Positions 23,080 to 34,813 of a stretch of 64,000 bases of DNA are shown here, piece by piece. This DNA is from Chiridota heheva (lineage: Eukaryota > Echinodermata > Holothuroidea > Apodida > Chiridotidae). How positions within the stretch are numbered: position 1 is the first letter of the stretch; every line of letters starts with the position of its first letter. A program made the translations under genes and the position numbers. The notes under the pieces are model-generated. The model was not told the DNA's origin and did not search any database. It worked only from the letters and a program-made list of their open reading frames with translations. The stretch is from NCBI GenBank assembly GCA_020152595.1, contig JAIGNY010000411.1, positions 707,501-771,500 of the forward strand. The letters are read 5' to 3'.

Positions 23080-24225
23080 TGCATACGTGTTTCCTTATTT
23101 TATATCAATTATCTGTCTTTTATATCATCTTTGCAATAGTCACTACAAAATGATGTTTATTATTTGTTTTTCTTTATATTTTTGTAGGCCTATGCTTTTT
23201 GTCACTGATTGAAAAAGACAGAACAAAAATATAGTTTTAAAATTGCTAGACATGAAATTTCTTTGCAACTCAAAGGTATAATACATTTATTGTTTCGACG
23301 CATGGCTAAATATTTTCCAACGACATGTTTTTTTTTTTTTAAATTAGGACCGAAATCGTACAAATATTCTAAGCATTTTGGATCGAAATCATTTTTGTTC
23401 ATATTATGTTCAATAGTTCGTCTCTAAACTGTTGAAGGTAATGCTTGGTTTAATCAGGGACTATTCCAACTCCCTGGTTTAATGAGGTTTAACGACACCG
23501 CGACAGTCAGAATCTGAAGGTAAGGTTTAATTTTTCAGTTTTCAAATTTCAGATTTTAAGCCTTAAAACCTTCCATTTTGTTTCATTCAAAGTCAATTGG
23601 TTTTGCACAATTTCATCGCAAGATCTGAACAACACGGCGGCATGATGTCTATGATCTTAGTGCAAGCATTCCATTTTCTGTCGTGGCCCTCAAGCAGCGA
23701 CAGGTCTAGTTGTAAACTCCATGCTCAAATCCGCCATCTTTTAATTGAGAATCATATTTTAAGTTTGAATAAATGAAGAGAATATTGACTTCAAATTAAT
23801 TGCTATTTATTGAAGGTTGTATTTTAATGGTTACGACGCTACGATAAATTTTAGCAATGCTAATTCAAAAAATAATGGCGTTGTTTTTATTCACAAAAAT
23901 CATGTAAATTGGCAACGTTGAGGAATGCAGACGAAAAGTTCCGGTGCCAATCCGATATCTTAATAGCCAACTTTAAAACATGATATAAAGAATGGTATCG
24001 TTTAGAATTTGTACTGTTTCTGAAACATAATAGAAAATATTTATTACACCAAAATATTTGTTGATGAGCCACACAGAGATAGTGGAGTATTATAATATTT
24101 TGAAATTTGAAATGAACGAGGCGAGTCTAACCGGAAACTTCAACAGCTAAGTTAAGAAATTGTTAGCGTGGTTACGTATGCCACTTTTCATCTGCTGAAG
24201 AAATCTTGCAACTCAACTGAATCTT
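23080..24225. other. no gene seen
   Basis: AT-rich. No frame or repeat structure was recognised beyond poly-T at 23330. Confidence 0.4.
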
Positions 24226-24239
24226 AATAGGTTAAGGTG

Positions 24240-24524
24240 AAATAGGTATCTACCTACTGTGGTGTAGCTGTCTACAGACCACGAGGCCCTGGGTTCAAGC
24301 CTGGGTTGGGTAGACACGCCAGTGTACCACAACTGGTTATCAAAGGCCGTCTGGCCGTGGACATTGACTTGGTTGTCGATGTTATGTCTGTCCGTACGTC
24401 GTACCTGTGTTCTCGTCCGGGTCGTATTAAGCGTTTCGTGATAGCATTTGTACTATCATAACCGAATACGCAGGTGACGACCCCGTCATTGTAATTGTGT
24501 GTTCACTCGTCGTCGTCGTCGTGA
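24240..24524 (+). mobile_element. tRNA-derived SINE with 14 bp target-site duplication
   Basis: A box TGGTGTAGCTG (24260-24270) fits TRGYNNARNNG exactly. B box GGTTCAAGCC is at 24292-24301. The tail ends in (GTC)n at about 24507-24521. The flanks AATAGGTTAAGGTG at 24226-24239 and 24525-24538 are identical, a clean target-site duplication from LINE-mediated insertion. The perfect duplication suggests recent insertion. Confidence 0.88.
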
Positions 24525-24539
24525 AATAGGTTAAGGTGT

Positions 24540-25220
24540 AATGGAAACTTATAGTATAGCGCACATTACTGTATGAACATTCAATGGTGTTTTGCAAACT
24601 TACTGTTTAAGTCGGCAAAAATCCTTCTGAACATGAACGACAACCGAGCGTAACAAGTATGACGAAAAAACAGTTAACAAATTTAGTAGGCTAAGTTTAG
24701 CTTTGAAGCAGTTTAGACTTGGTGAATGTATATCAATGTCTGGCGGTAAAGCATTTTGAGTAGATTGTGAAAGAAAGAGTATTTACATTCTTTTTAGCAT
24801 AGGGAACGTGGAAATTATGATATCATGATTATTTGTTGTACTGATTATTACGTTTATGATTAGGTTATCATTACCAATGGCGATGATTGTTATTGAGATT
24901 TTACATAGCATATGGAAGCAGGTGTTCTTTCTTCTTCTTTTTAACAGGGGCCAATCTATTATTCATGACGTCTTTATTTATTGTATATATTCTATTTTAT
25001 GATAAATTCATTAATACCTACATCACCTTGTTATCTTTCTTTGCTTTTCGTTTTTGAGGAAACTGACAGAAGGCCGGTTTTAGATTAGGAGGACAGACTG
25101 ACAGAGGCTCGTATGAGTTAGAGGCACCCCCGAAAAGGGTTTCCCGCTTGCATGCATGCTTTATTTTGATGACAAATTGTGAACTTATTAACATCAAATT
25201 AAAATTTTATTCGATTTTTG
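24540..25220. other. no gene seen
   Basis: AT-rich intergenic-looking DNA without conserved frames. Confidence 0.4.
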
Positions 25221-25224
25221 GCAA

Positions 25225-25350
25225 CGTTTTTTGAAAATTTATCTCAATTGAAAGTGAAGAATTTTTCTGGAAATTGAAGAAAAGTTTCCGGAAATTGAAC
25301 GAACATGCAGGTAATTTTCGGAATATGAAGGCGATTTCCCGAAAATTTCC
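25225..25350. repeat. GGAAATTTCC-unit array, short copy
   Basis: About six degenerate units (for example tttccggaaattgaac, gatttcccgaaaatttccc). Confidence 0.65.
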
Positions 25351-26650
25351 CATTATTTTTTCCAAGTAGCATGGGCAAAAAAAAAGATAAAGGCCTATTT
25401 CAAAATTGTATTGCTTTGAAAATTCATTATGGCTGCCATGCGCGCATGGCCCTGATGATAAGAAGTTCACCTCCATATCCAAAGGTTTTTGGTTCTAAAT
25501 TGTAGATTCTGGCCCTTGAAAATTTTGGGCCAAAATTGAAATTTTTGATAAAAGCCTTAATCTTTTTTTTATCCAAGAGGGCAGATTTTTGGGTCAATAT
25601 TGAAGATTTGGGGGCCAAAAGGAAAGATGTTTAGTCAAAAATAGGAGGATTTTTGGTGCAAACTGTAAAAGGTTTGGTCGAAAATTAACGATAGCTCAGT
25701 CGATACGATTGCAAAAAAATGCCACACATGGTTCATTTGATATTTCACTTAAGCTCCAATAGCCCTCTTAGACACATCACTGCTTTCTTTATTACTATCA
25801 ATACAACAACAACAAAAAACCACGACAGCCCTTCTTAAAAGGGTGTTCTTGTAAATTGTAATGGCAGACTTCCCTGGTAGGATCATATTTCACAAACTAA
25901 CAATCGAAATTTCGTCTTCGAAAATTTGAAATCAATAAATTTTGAAATATAGTTTAGGCCCTAATCAAGAAAAAGTATGCCTTCCGGACGAAATAAATGT
26001 TTATTAAGCCGATATTTTTCATATACATTAGTGAACGCTAATAGGCTTACTGTGGTTCAGAACATAATGGGCAAGTTAAATCATAATTGTCATTTCTACC
26101 AATATCATTCAAAATAATTGAGAATGAAAACTAACCAATACTGAAAATACTTTGTATATTCTGACAAAACCCGAGTTTGCCAGTTCTTCCTCCATAGCTT
26201 AGTCCTTCCCGGCCCAACAGTTGCAGCCTGCTCCAGCGATGTCCGTAGATTAAATGATGCAAATTTTAAATTTAAGCGCGACGTCACCACTTTCAAACAA
26301 ACAAACAAACAAACAAACTAGCACTACGGAAATTAATCTCAGATAAGATATCCATCACATGATGTAAGAGTAAAGTACATTACGGAACATGAATATTTCG
26401 AATAAAAATATGATTTAAGCCTATTTATATTCAAAATTTGCAAGCTTTGAAAATAAATGCTTTATGTACTTGGAAAAATAAAATATTAAAATGAAATAAA
26501 ATTAAGATTGGCCCTGCACACTTGTGAGAGCGTATATCTACCAAAAGCTTGTGTTGATTTCTAACAGTGCAGTGCATATCCAAATGGTGTGACAAGAAAC
26601 ACACTTATCATAAAGGACGCAAGAACGATGTAATACAAATTACAACATAC
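25351..26650. other. no gene seen; (CAAA)n at 26299-26319
   Basis: 25480-25680 is a degenerate series of ~35 bp units with TTTTGGGxCAAAATTGAA. A short AAAC microsatellite follows TTTC at 26299 and may be the 3' tail of a LINE remnant (compare tails at 47157 and 56524). Confidence 0.4.
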
Positions 26651-26654
26651 TCAC

Positions 26655-26730
26655 TTGTACCCACACACCCACACGTACACACCCATACCCACACATACAC
26701 ACACACACACATACACACACACACACGCCA
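26655..26730. repeat. (CACA/CATA)n microsatellite
   Basis: ACACACCCATACCCACACATACACAC-type tract. Confidence 0.9.
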
Positions 26731-27950
26731 TCATGACCGCATAAATTCCTAATACTATCACATCGTAACCAAAAAAAAATGGAAAGCTTTTCATTGAAGA
26801 AAAATTCCCGAAATTGACCAAAAAAACAACAAAAAATTATCCCGGAAATTTCCAGACTGCCAGGGAAAAACTGACACCTTAGAATTTCTCCTCGGTTGTA
26901 TGCAAAATTGCAACTTTTTTAGAATTAAGTTGGTAACATTTTAAGGATTGGTTCAATGATCAAGCTTGTCCATCTTATTTGAACTGATGAAAGAGGACTT
27001 AAAAAAGAACAAAATGGCGAAGAAAGCATTCAAAACTCTTATTGCGTTAATGGAAATATTCATGTTTAAAATTTGGTATCATTTGTGTAGAAACGACTGA
27101 AATCAAACTATAGTTGTGATGTCATAGCCTCAGATTCCTCAAAGCCGTTATGTTAATCTATCATATTTTGTCCTGTGATTTTGTGGCTTAAACACCATGG
27201 GATATGTCAAAAAAGTATAGTAAAACTGAATCTAGGAAGGTATTTATAATGCACTACCTGAAGAAAGTTCGAGGAAAAATGATTTAAATAGTTAATTATT
27301 TGAATAAATTTTCTTTAAAATGTATTAGCAATTGTTAAGAATGTGAGGATGAAGACGCCAACTTTCCATAGTAGACTTACTACTTTTGAAAATGTTTTGG
27401 ATAAAACATATATATTTCTTCTTTAACCCCTCCCCCCCCTCTTCCCCCTTTCTCTCCTCCGTTGGCCAGATACCGATCTTAGTCGGAGAAAAATGTAGCC
27501 TGCGGGTGCACTTGTATCCTGGTATCAGAGTATATCTCAGTCATGGTCGACTAAACTAGATATCCGAATCATATCCTCTCGATCGCCGACAACAACATGC
27601 TTGGGCAGAGATGTAAAATGTCAGATGTACTATTTAAACAGTTAAATCGGAGATACATCTCAATTATGCCTGAATCGTTATATCAGAATCATGTCCGCCA
27701 GACTCGTCATCATCTTGACAACACCGTACTTGGGTACTTAGTCGGGCAGAGATTTAAAATGTTGGATGTCTGTATGTTCTGTTTAAATTAGAGATACATC
27801 TCAACTGCTCAATCACTCCTGAATCGTCTAGATATCAGAATCATCGACTCGACTTTGCATGATGCTGATTGGGCTCGGGTTGGGCAACTTAACTACATGG
27901 AGATGTATATAGGAAAGATGCCCGCCCACCATTCCACACCCGTTTAAAGT
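26731..27950. other. no gene seen
   Basis: Two weakly similar ~120 bp segments recur at 27480-27900 (GGGCAGAGATGTAAAATGTCAGATGT and GGGCAGAGATTTAAAATGTTGGATGT; GAGATACATCTCAA), suggesting an old tandem duplication. No conserved frame. Confidence 0.45.
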
Positions 27951-27954
27951 CAAG

Positions 27955-30240
27955 AGCCATTTTTCAGTTTTTCATGTTTTGGGCATCAAAAACTAGAGAA
28001 CTTCAAGGGGATTCGCCCCTTGAACAGTTGGACCCTATCAGAGCTGCATTCATGAACCCAACAAAATTGTGGACGAATTTTTCGGGGAAATTTCTCTTTA
28101 GCCTGACAGTATTAATGGTAACCCAAATGCTTATCTGAGTAGATTTTAACATTAAAATTCGATTTTTCTCTTCTTTTCATCAATTACATATCTTTCTTTT
28201 TTGTGTTGATTTGAAGCCACTTTGGGGAAGAAAAAAAAAACCCCAACAACTTTAGACCAAGACTTCATTCTCCCTTGAGCCCCACAATTTTGTCCGAATT
28301 TTCTAAATTTTCAGGTGAAATTTCGAAATTGATCATTTTGTGTTGATTTTCCGACATTTATCAGTTTGTGTTGATTTTCCGACATTTTGGGGCATCAAAG
28401 ACAATAAAACTTTAGAACCTCCGAGGCTTTGCTCCTGGACCCCCCTCCAAGGGGCTCTTAAGGGGAACTTCTCCTGGTTCCCTTCTCTTGCTTCGCTCCC
28501 TCCCCCCTCCCTTCCCCGACACCACAATTTACATTTGGGAACTTTGCGTTGGTTTTCAGCAATTTGTGGGCATCAAAAACAAGAGATCGTCAGACCAGGG
28601 CTTCGTCCATGAGCCCCACAAGTTTGCCTGAGTTTGATCAATTTCAGGAGAAATTTCTCCTACTGTCCTATGCATGTTTAGAAATGGTAACCTAAACATT
28701 TATCCAGTTCTCTGATTTGATGAACATGCGAATTTAAAATTGTCCATTTTTTATCACTTACATTTTGGAACTTTGTGTTGATTTTAAATAACTTTTCGGA
28801 CATCAAAAACAAGAAATCTCCAGAGCTTTCACGGCTTCGCCCATGAGTCTACAATTTTGAGCGAATTTTCTCTATCTTCAGGGCAAATTTCTCCTCTGCC
28901 TGTTTCGAAATGGAACTATTTTTTATCGGAGTAGATATTAACAAAAGAATCTAAAATTGTCTTCTTTTCATATCTTACATTTCAGCAATTTGGAAATTTG
29001 TGTTGATTTTAAACCATTGTGGGGCATCATAATCAATAAATCTTTAGAGCTTCCGGCGGGGCTTCGCTGGACCCAAGGTCCCAAGCAGGGGCATAGGAAC
29101 CGGGGGCCAGGGGCGAAGGTGTGTGTGGGGGGAGGGGGGAGGGAGGGGGGGGGGGAGCAAGTACCATTTTGGTCTTGGTCCCCCAAATAATATAGGTTAT
29201 AAAGAATTGATTTTGACGAGTCCAGATTCCATTGCATATTTTTTTTGGAAATTTGCTTTAATTTCCGTGCAGTTTCCTTCATTTTCGGGAAATTTTCAAG
29301 AAGTTTCCATCAATTTTTGGAAAATTTCTTTTCAATTTTTGAGAAGTTATCTTCACTTTTCATGAAATTTGCTTTAAATGCCTGCAATGTTCTTAATTTT
29401 CGGTAAATTTGCTGCAATTTCTTTGCAATTTTCTTAGTTTTTCGTAAAAATCCATTCATTTAAAAAAATTGACTTTAATTTTTGTGCAATTTCTGTAATT
29501 TTTTTGAAACTTTCCTTCATTTTTGTTAAATTTGCATCAATTTTTGTGCATTTTCCTTCATTTTTGTAAAATTTGATTATATTTTTTATTAAATTTCCTT
29601 AATTTTCCTTCAATTTTCGGGAAATTTAATTTATTTTCTCGAACTTTTCTTCCCTTTGGGGAAATGGTCCAATATTTTAACGACCAGCCCTCCCCCCCTT
29701 ACAAATAGTTTTTGGACTGTGATAAGAGATTTATGGTACAAAGGTTTGTTGAGGCAAATGATAAAATCTGGCTCCAATATCAAATACTTTCCTATGCCGC
29801 TGCTTCCAAAGCTTCGCCATTGAACCCCACAATTTTCCCAAATTTTCTCAATTTGCAGGAAAATTCTGCAACTACTTATCTAAATAGATTTTAAACAAAT
29901 ATCAAATTGTCTTCTTTTTATCACTTACATTTTGGAAATTTGTGTTGATTTTAAACCATTGTGGGACATCATAATCAAGAAATCTTTAGAGCTTCCGGGG
30001 CTTCACCCCTAAACCCAAGCTATATTGCAAGGCTTCGCCCATGAGCACCACAATTTTGCCTGAGTTTGCCCCTCTGCCTGTTTAGAAATGGTAACCCAAA
30101 TGATTATCTAGTAAATCTTTTCATAAATCAAATTATTGAAGTTTGTGTTGATTTTCAGCCACTTTGGAGCATCAAAAAGAAATCTTTAAAGCTTCGCCCC
30201 CTGGACCTCAACCAAGGCTTCACCCTATAGGCCTCACCAT
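27955..30240 (+). repeat. degenerate tandem array, ~200-290 bp units
   Basis: Recurring boxes: TTTGTGTTGATTTT, GGGGCATCAAAAACAAGAAATC, GGCTTCGCCCATGAGCCCCACAA, and TTTCTCCTCTGCCTGTTTAGAAATGG (near 27970, 28190, 28340, 28545, 28780, 28990, 29935, 30135). A 718 bp transposon-like element (29086-29803) interrupts one unit. Confidence 0.8.
29086..29803. mobile_element. hAT-like non-autonomous element carrying the GGAAATTTCC repeat, 718 bp
   Basis: The ends CAGGGGCATAGGAA and (inverted) TTTCCTATGCCGCTGC form an imperfect ~15 bp TIR. Flanks GTCCCAAG (29078-29085) and TTCCAAAG (29804-29811) agree at 6 of 8 bases. The element splits a unit of the surrounding ~280 bp array, which fixes its edges independently. 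Inside are a G-rich subterminal tract (29118-29155), an array of ~20 units GGAAATTTxCTTCATTTTCG (29225-29680) and a CCCTCCCCCC patch. Confidence 0.75.
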
Positions 30241-30550
30241 GGGCTCGTAAGCAGGCACACGGTGTTACGTAGTACCACGTTTGACACTTCACTTCGACTG
30301 CAATGGTGGGAGCAGTGGCATGGTGGGTAATGTTTTACAGCGGGGGAGAAAGGGGGGCAGGGCAAGGGAATTTTGGTGCCCCCACCAAAAAGCTCATAAG
30401 AGTAAAACGTTGGGGACATTGAAGTAAATTGGCATGAACCGTTTAGAAAATTGCATAAAATCAGTGTATCGAATATAGGAACCGTCAAAGCCCTAAAAGG
30501 AGTCAAGGGGGCCAGGAGGTCAGGGGAAAAGCCTCTGGAAGCGCTGCTTT
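30241..30550. other. no gene seen
   Basis: Contains GGGGG/CCCCC patches typical of the subterminal parts of the nearby repeat elements. No conserved frame. Confidence 0.4.
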
Positions 30551-30554
30551 GGTA

Positions 30555-30895
30555 AAATTTCCCCCAAAATTTAAGAACATTTTCTGAAAATTGAAGAACA
30601 TTTCACAAATATTGAAGACAAATTTCGGAAAATGAAGGAAATTTCCGAAAATGAAAATTTTCTTGAAAATGGAAGTAAAATTTCCCGTAAATTTAAAAAA
30701 AAATATCTCAACATTTGAAGAAAATTTTACGAAAATTAAAAACTGCCCAAATATTGAAGAAACTATCCCGAAAATTTAAAGAAATTGAAGAACATTTTCC
30801 TGAAAATTGAAGAAAACTTTCCAAATATTAAAAAACAAATATCCCAAACATGGAAAAGAAAAAATATCCTGAAAATGACCTGGAAAATTAGGTTC
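30555..30895. repeat. GGAAATTTCC-unit array
   Basis: About fifteen units of the type TTTCCxGAAAATTGAAGAAxA. Confidence 0.8.
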
Positions 30896-31860
30896 AATTT
30901 TAAATTATTTTTCTTCAGGTGGTAATTATAAATTTCCTAAATTAAGTTTTACTACTTTTTGACAATATCATGGTTTTGAGCAAAATTGCAGGACCAACTT
31001 TTGTTGAGAAAGTGCCAGTTTTTAAATCTAAAAATATATCAAACTTTAAACTCAGATATCTTTTCAAGGTTTATTTTGCCCTTTTATTCAACATAAGACC
31101 CCTTTCAAATTCCTCAAAACCTTTTTGTTGAGAAAGTGCCCTCTTTAAAATTCCATTCATAAAAAGTGTTTTGACAGAACTAACATCATCGGAATTAGGA
31201 AGGGACTGGGGAAGAAATGGGGGATGGGGAAAGGGGGTTTGTTTGAATGCAGAAGCAAATGTTAAAGTGACCAACTTTTGTTGAATCTGTTGCAAAGTGG
31301 AATTTTGATTTTCAGTCAGGAACAAAAATGGAAGCATCCAGAATTGGAGGGGGGGAAGGGAAGGGGGAGGGGTTTGTTGCCCTTTTATACGAAAAACCAA
31401 CTTTTGTTGGGAAACCCTTTTTGTTGAAATTTGGAAAAATAAGAAAAATAAGAAGCACCTGGAATTTCAAGATTTTTTCTTCCTTTTATACAAAAAAAGA
31501 ACTCTTTTCAAAATCCTGGCTACAGGCCAGCTTTCCCGATGATTTTAAATACAATGGCCTAACGAATGGTTCAGGCATCCAACCCAACGGGTGGGCAATG
31601 GACCCCTTGAACCCCCTCTGGAGCCACCACTGTGCACATGCCAGGGAAAGCACACACAAGTCACCTTGGACTTGTTTTCAGTGTGGACCCAAGGAATATG
31701 CCAGGACGGGAAGTGGATGAACATCGTTAACAGGTATTCAGAGAACCAGAAGTGTTTGAATATCTGGTACCCAGTAGCACCATAACTGGCCCTCCCCCCT
31801 CCTTCCCAAATAACAAATTAATTAATTTAAAAAAGACCATGATAATTCCAACCTGAAGTT
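30896..31860. other. degenerate unit series, no gene seen
   Basis: Boxes such as CAACTTTTGTTGAGAAAGTGCC recur about every 110-130 bp (31005, 31125, 31275, 31400), with G-rich patches at 31200-31235 and 31345-31375. No conserved frame. Confidence 0.45.
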
Positions 31861-31864
31861 TTAT

Positions 31865-32180
31865 GAAAAATTTTGATAAAAAACAAATTTGGATAGTTTT
31901 AGATTTTGGGGAAATTCAAGATATTTTGGGGAAAAAATATGATATTTTGAGAAAAACCTTCAAAAATTGGGTGGTAAATGATGCATATTTTGAGGAAAAA
32001 CTTCAGGAATTTTGGGAAAATAATGGCTTACTTCGGAATTTTTGAGGAAAAATGAGAAAAACTTTAGAAAATGAGGGAAAATGTTGCATATTTTCAGTTA
32101 GGAAAAACTTTTGAGTAAAAAGTAAGATATTTTTGAGGAAAACGTTGGAAATCTTGAGAAATAAGTTGGAAATTTGGTAA
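31865..32180. repeat. diverged AT-rich array (TTTTGGGGAAAAAATATGAT units)
   Basis: Roughly 22-30 bp units of the form ATATTTTGAGGAAAAACTTCAG. It is related in composition to the GGAAATTTCC family but lacks its palindrome. GCTATGCCACTGG at 32350 could be a TIR end. Confidence 0.6.
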
Positions 32181-32944
32181 CTCTATAACAGCTAAATAGG
32201 ATATGTTAAAGATTTGTTTTGTGGAAATATTGTGATCCTTTTTCCCTCCACGGTGACTTCATCAAAATTACCAAAACAATCCAACATACCGAATTTACTG
32301 GTGTGCAAATTATCTGACTTTTGAAAATTTGCAAGTGCCCCTCCTGCAGCTATGCCACTGGTCAGAGGTGAAGAGGAGATAGTGAGATGAAAGGAAAAGT
32401 TTAGAAGTTGTTGTAGTAGTTGGGGTGAGTCCAGAAAAGAAGGTATCTTTGGGGTGCGTTTTTGCGGGAGAGCTCGGAAATTGAAGAGGGATTGGAGGGG
32501 AGGTTGAGGATTGGGCAATGTAAGGAGATATGGTTTGACTACCAGCCTAGAGCAGTTTGGACAAGAGGAATTATGGGTTGGTTTGAGGTAGCTGGTTGAC
32601 CGCTGGGAAAAGTATGACCAATTCCAACATGATTCACTTCACAGACTACACAAATCGAGAAGTGCTTTAAATTTCTATACCTACTAATTGCGATAAATTC
32701 TTTTGCTCCTTTTGTTTTGCTTCTGTTGCTCCTCCATTCCCTCCCTGTCATGTTAGATTCTTGGGCACTTAACCTAAACAGAATAATTTGAAGGCATTTT
32801 TTCTACTTCAAATTTTCATGTGATGGTAGGGGCGTAGGAAGGGTCACCTTTTAGAGGGGGGAAAAAAATCCCCGATTACAAGCGGAAAATTGCACTGGTA
32901 AATCAAGTTTACATCAAACATTGGAATCACTGAATCTCATTAAA

Positions 32945-33145
32945 TTTATGGGGAAATTTCCTTCATTTTCGGGAAATTTCCTTAATTTTTGGGAAATTTC
33001 CTTTATTTTTGGGAAATTTCCTTTATTTTTGGGAAATTTCCTTTATTTTAAGGAAATTTCCTTCATTTTGGGAAAATTTCCTTCATTTTGGGGAAATTTC
33101 CTTATTTTCGGGAAATTTCCTTCATTTTCGGGAAATGTTGCCAAA
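32945..33145. repeat. best-preserved GGAAATTTCC array, 9 units of ~21 bp
   Basis: Nine units GGGAAATTTCCTTYATTTTYG in a row with few differences, then the standard exit GGGAAATGTTGCCAAATTTG. TAGGGGCGTAGGAAG at 32826-32840 resembles the left TIR of the 29086 element and may be this copy's left end. Two overlapping F/G/N-rich ORFs are artefacts. Confidence 0.9.
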
Positions 33146-33850
33146 TTTGATTGCAATCATGTTAATAATTTCCAAATTTTACTCACAACTGGGAAGAAAG
33201 CACGGCACTAGGAAGGTGAAATCCTTGATGTTTGCTTGGTTGTATTACATACTTCCACCCACCGAACCGAGAATGTCCACGTACAACAGCTAGAAAATAT
33301 GGTGTGTCAGAATTTTCTGCACCCCGTCAATAAATTATGTTGACAATTAAGAAATAAAAGGTCATACATTACAGATTAGAATTAAAATATTGAATGTTGA
33401 TGCGTACAAATTCAAAAAGCTGGAAATTGGTCAATTTTCAACAAATGTTGCGGTTTAATGACATATTTTCCTGCTTTCATGGTTTAAAAAATATTTCAGG
33501 AGTTATTTTCCAATTGAAAGCGGGGGGTGGTGGTAGGCACAGTTAAAGGTGGGGGTGCACAAAATCATGCTAAGATGCAAAAAAATCACCATACAAAAGG
33601 TACGAATTTGGAAAAAAATTGGGGGCACAAGTGCTTTCCTTTAAATCCGCCCATGTCCATTATCATGACAAAATAAGAAACAACAACAAAAGAAGAAAGG
33701 TTAAAATTCTTAGATAACTTTTGTTTTTATTTGGAAAGCATTTTGTCTTCCAGTCACCTACTTTACAAAGCATTATTTTTCATGGCACAGATTATAATAA
33801 TGTACACTGGATTTTTTTTATCTTGTTATAATTGACAATCTTAATTCCAT
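33146..33850. other. no gene seen
   Basis: AT-rich. The G-rich patch at 33520-33560 and AAATCCGCCCATGT at 33642 could be the right subterminal part and right TIR of the element starting near 32826. Confidence 0.35.
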
Positions 33851-33851
33851 C

Positions 33852-34813
33852 TTATTGGTTTGCATACAAAGATATTTCAATCATTTCTACTCATTACCAT
33901 AATTTATATTGGGTGAAATAAGATTGGATGTTATATCATGAATATTCATCATGTGACATCATGAATATTTTTTAAGTATGCAAATCATCTTACACCACTA
34001 CTATACCTATGGTAGACACCAATACAATGTACTGTAACTAAATGTTTACCTTCTTGTATACGACTATATATATATATATATATATATGCAAAAATATCTT
34101 TGCATACAACTTAATATATCAAATGAAGCTTAATGTATATTATGTAACATTATGTTATGTAATATAGTAAAATAACTATATGCTATCCATTTCACCTATG
34201 TTATGTAACAGCATGTTACATAATATAGTAAGTAACATTACCATGTGCTAGTAACATTACCATGCTAGTAACATTACCAGTGCTAGTAACATTACCATGT
34301 GCTAGTAACATTACCATGTGCTAGTAACATTACCATGTGCTAGTAACATTACCATGTGCTAGTAACATTACCATGTGCTAGTAACATTACCATGTGCTAT
34401 TCATTTCACTAATGCTAACAGCATGTTACATAATATAGTAACATTACTATGTGCTCCCCATGTCACCTATGGTGGGTTGTATATCCGATTCCATGTATTT
34501 TATAGTACATTTCTGTTAAAAAATACGTGCAAGATAAAAATTGCCTAAATTTGCAGCTTAAAAATAGATTTGAATATTGAATTAAATGAAGCAATGTGAA
34601 ACATGTTAAGTCCAACTGCCATCATATACTCAAAACGAGAAGAATAGCATGGGATATAATTGAGGCCACAATCTATATTGAATATTTATACATGAATATT
34701 AATATTCAGTTGTCGCAACAGTTAATATTGAATATTCATAATAATTGATGTACAATTGAGGCTCAATTATACTGAATATTCATGTTTAATTGTAGCAACA
34801 GTTAATATTGAAT
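33852..34813 (+). repeat. tandem duplication, copy A (962 bp)
   Basis: Nearly identical to 34814-35704. It includes a (TA)n run at 34062-34086, nine units of a 19 bp VNTR (TAGTAACATTACCATGTGC, 34230-34400) and AT-rich GAATATTCAT repeats. Confidence 0.95.

Noticed and set aside
26105-26308. 67-codon minus-strand ORF next to a (CAAA)n tract as a gene
   Set aside because: Short, no family match, and the adjacent AAAC tail suggests a decayed retroelement end instead.
31328-31720. 130-codon plus-strand ORF
   Set aside because: It runs through G-rich low-complexity and degenerate repeat sequence, with no recognisable domain.
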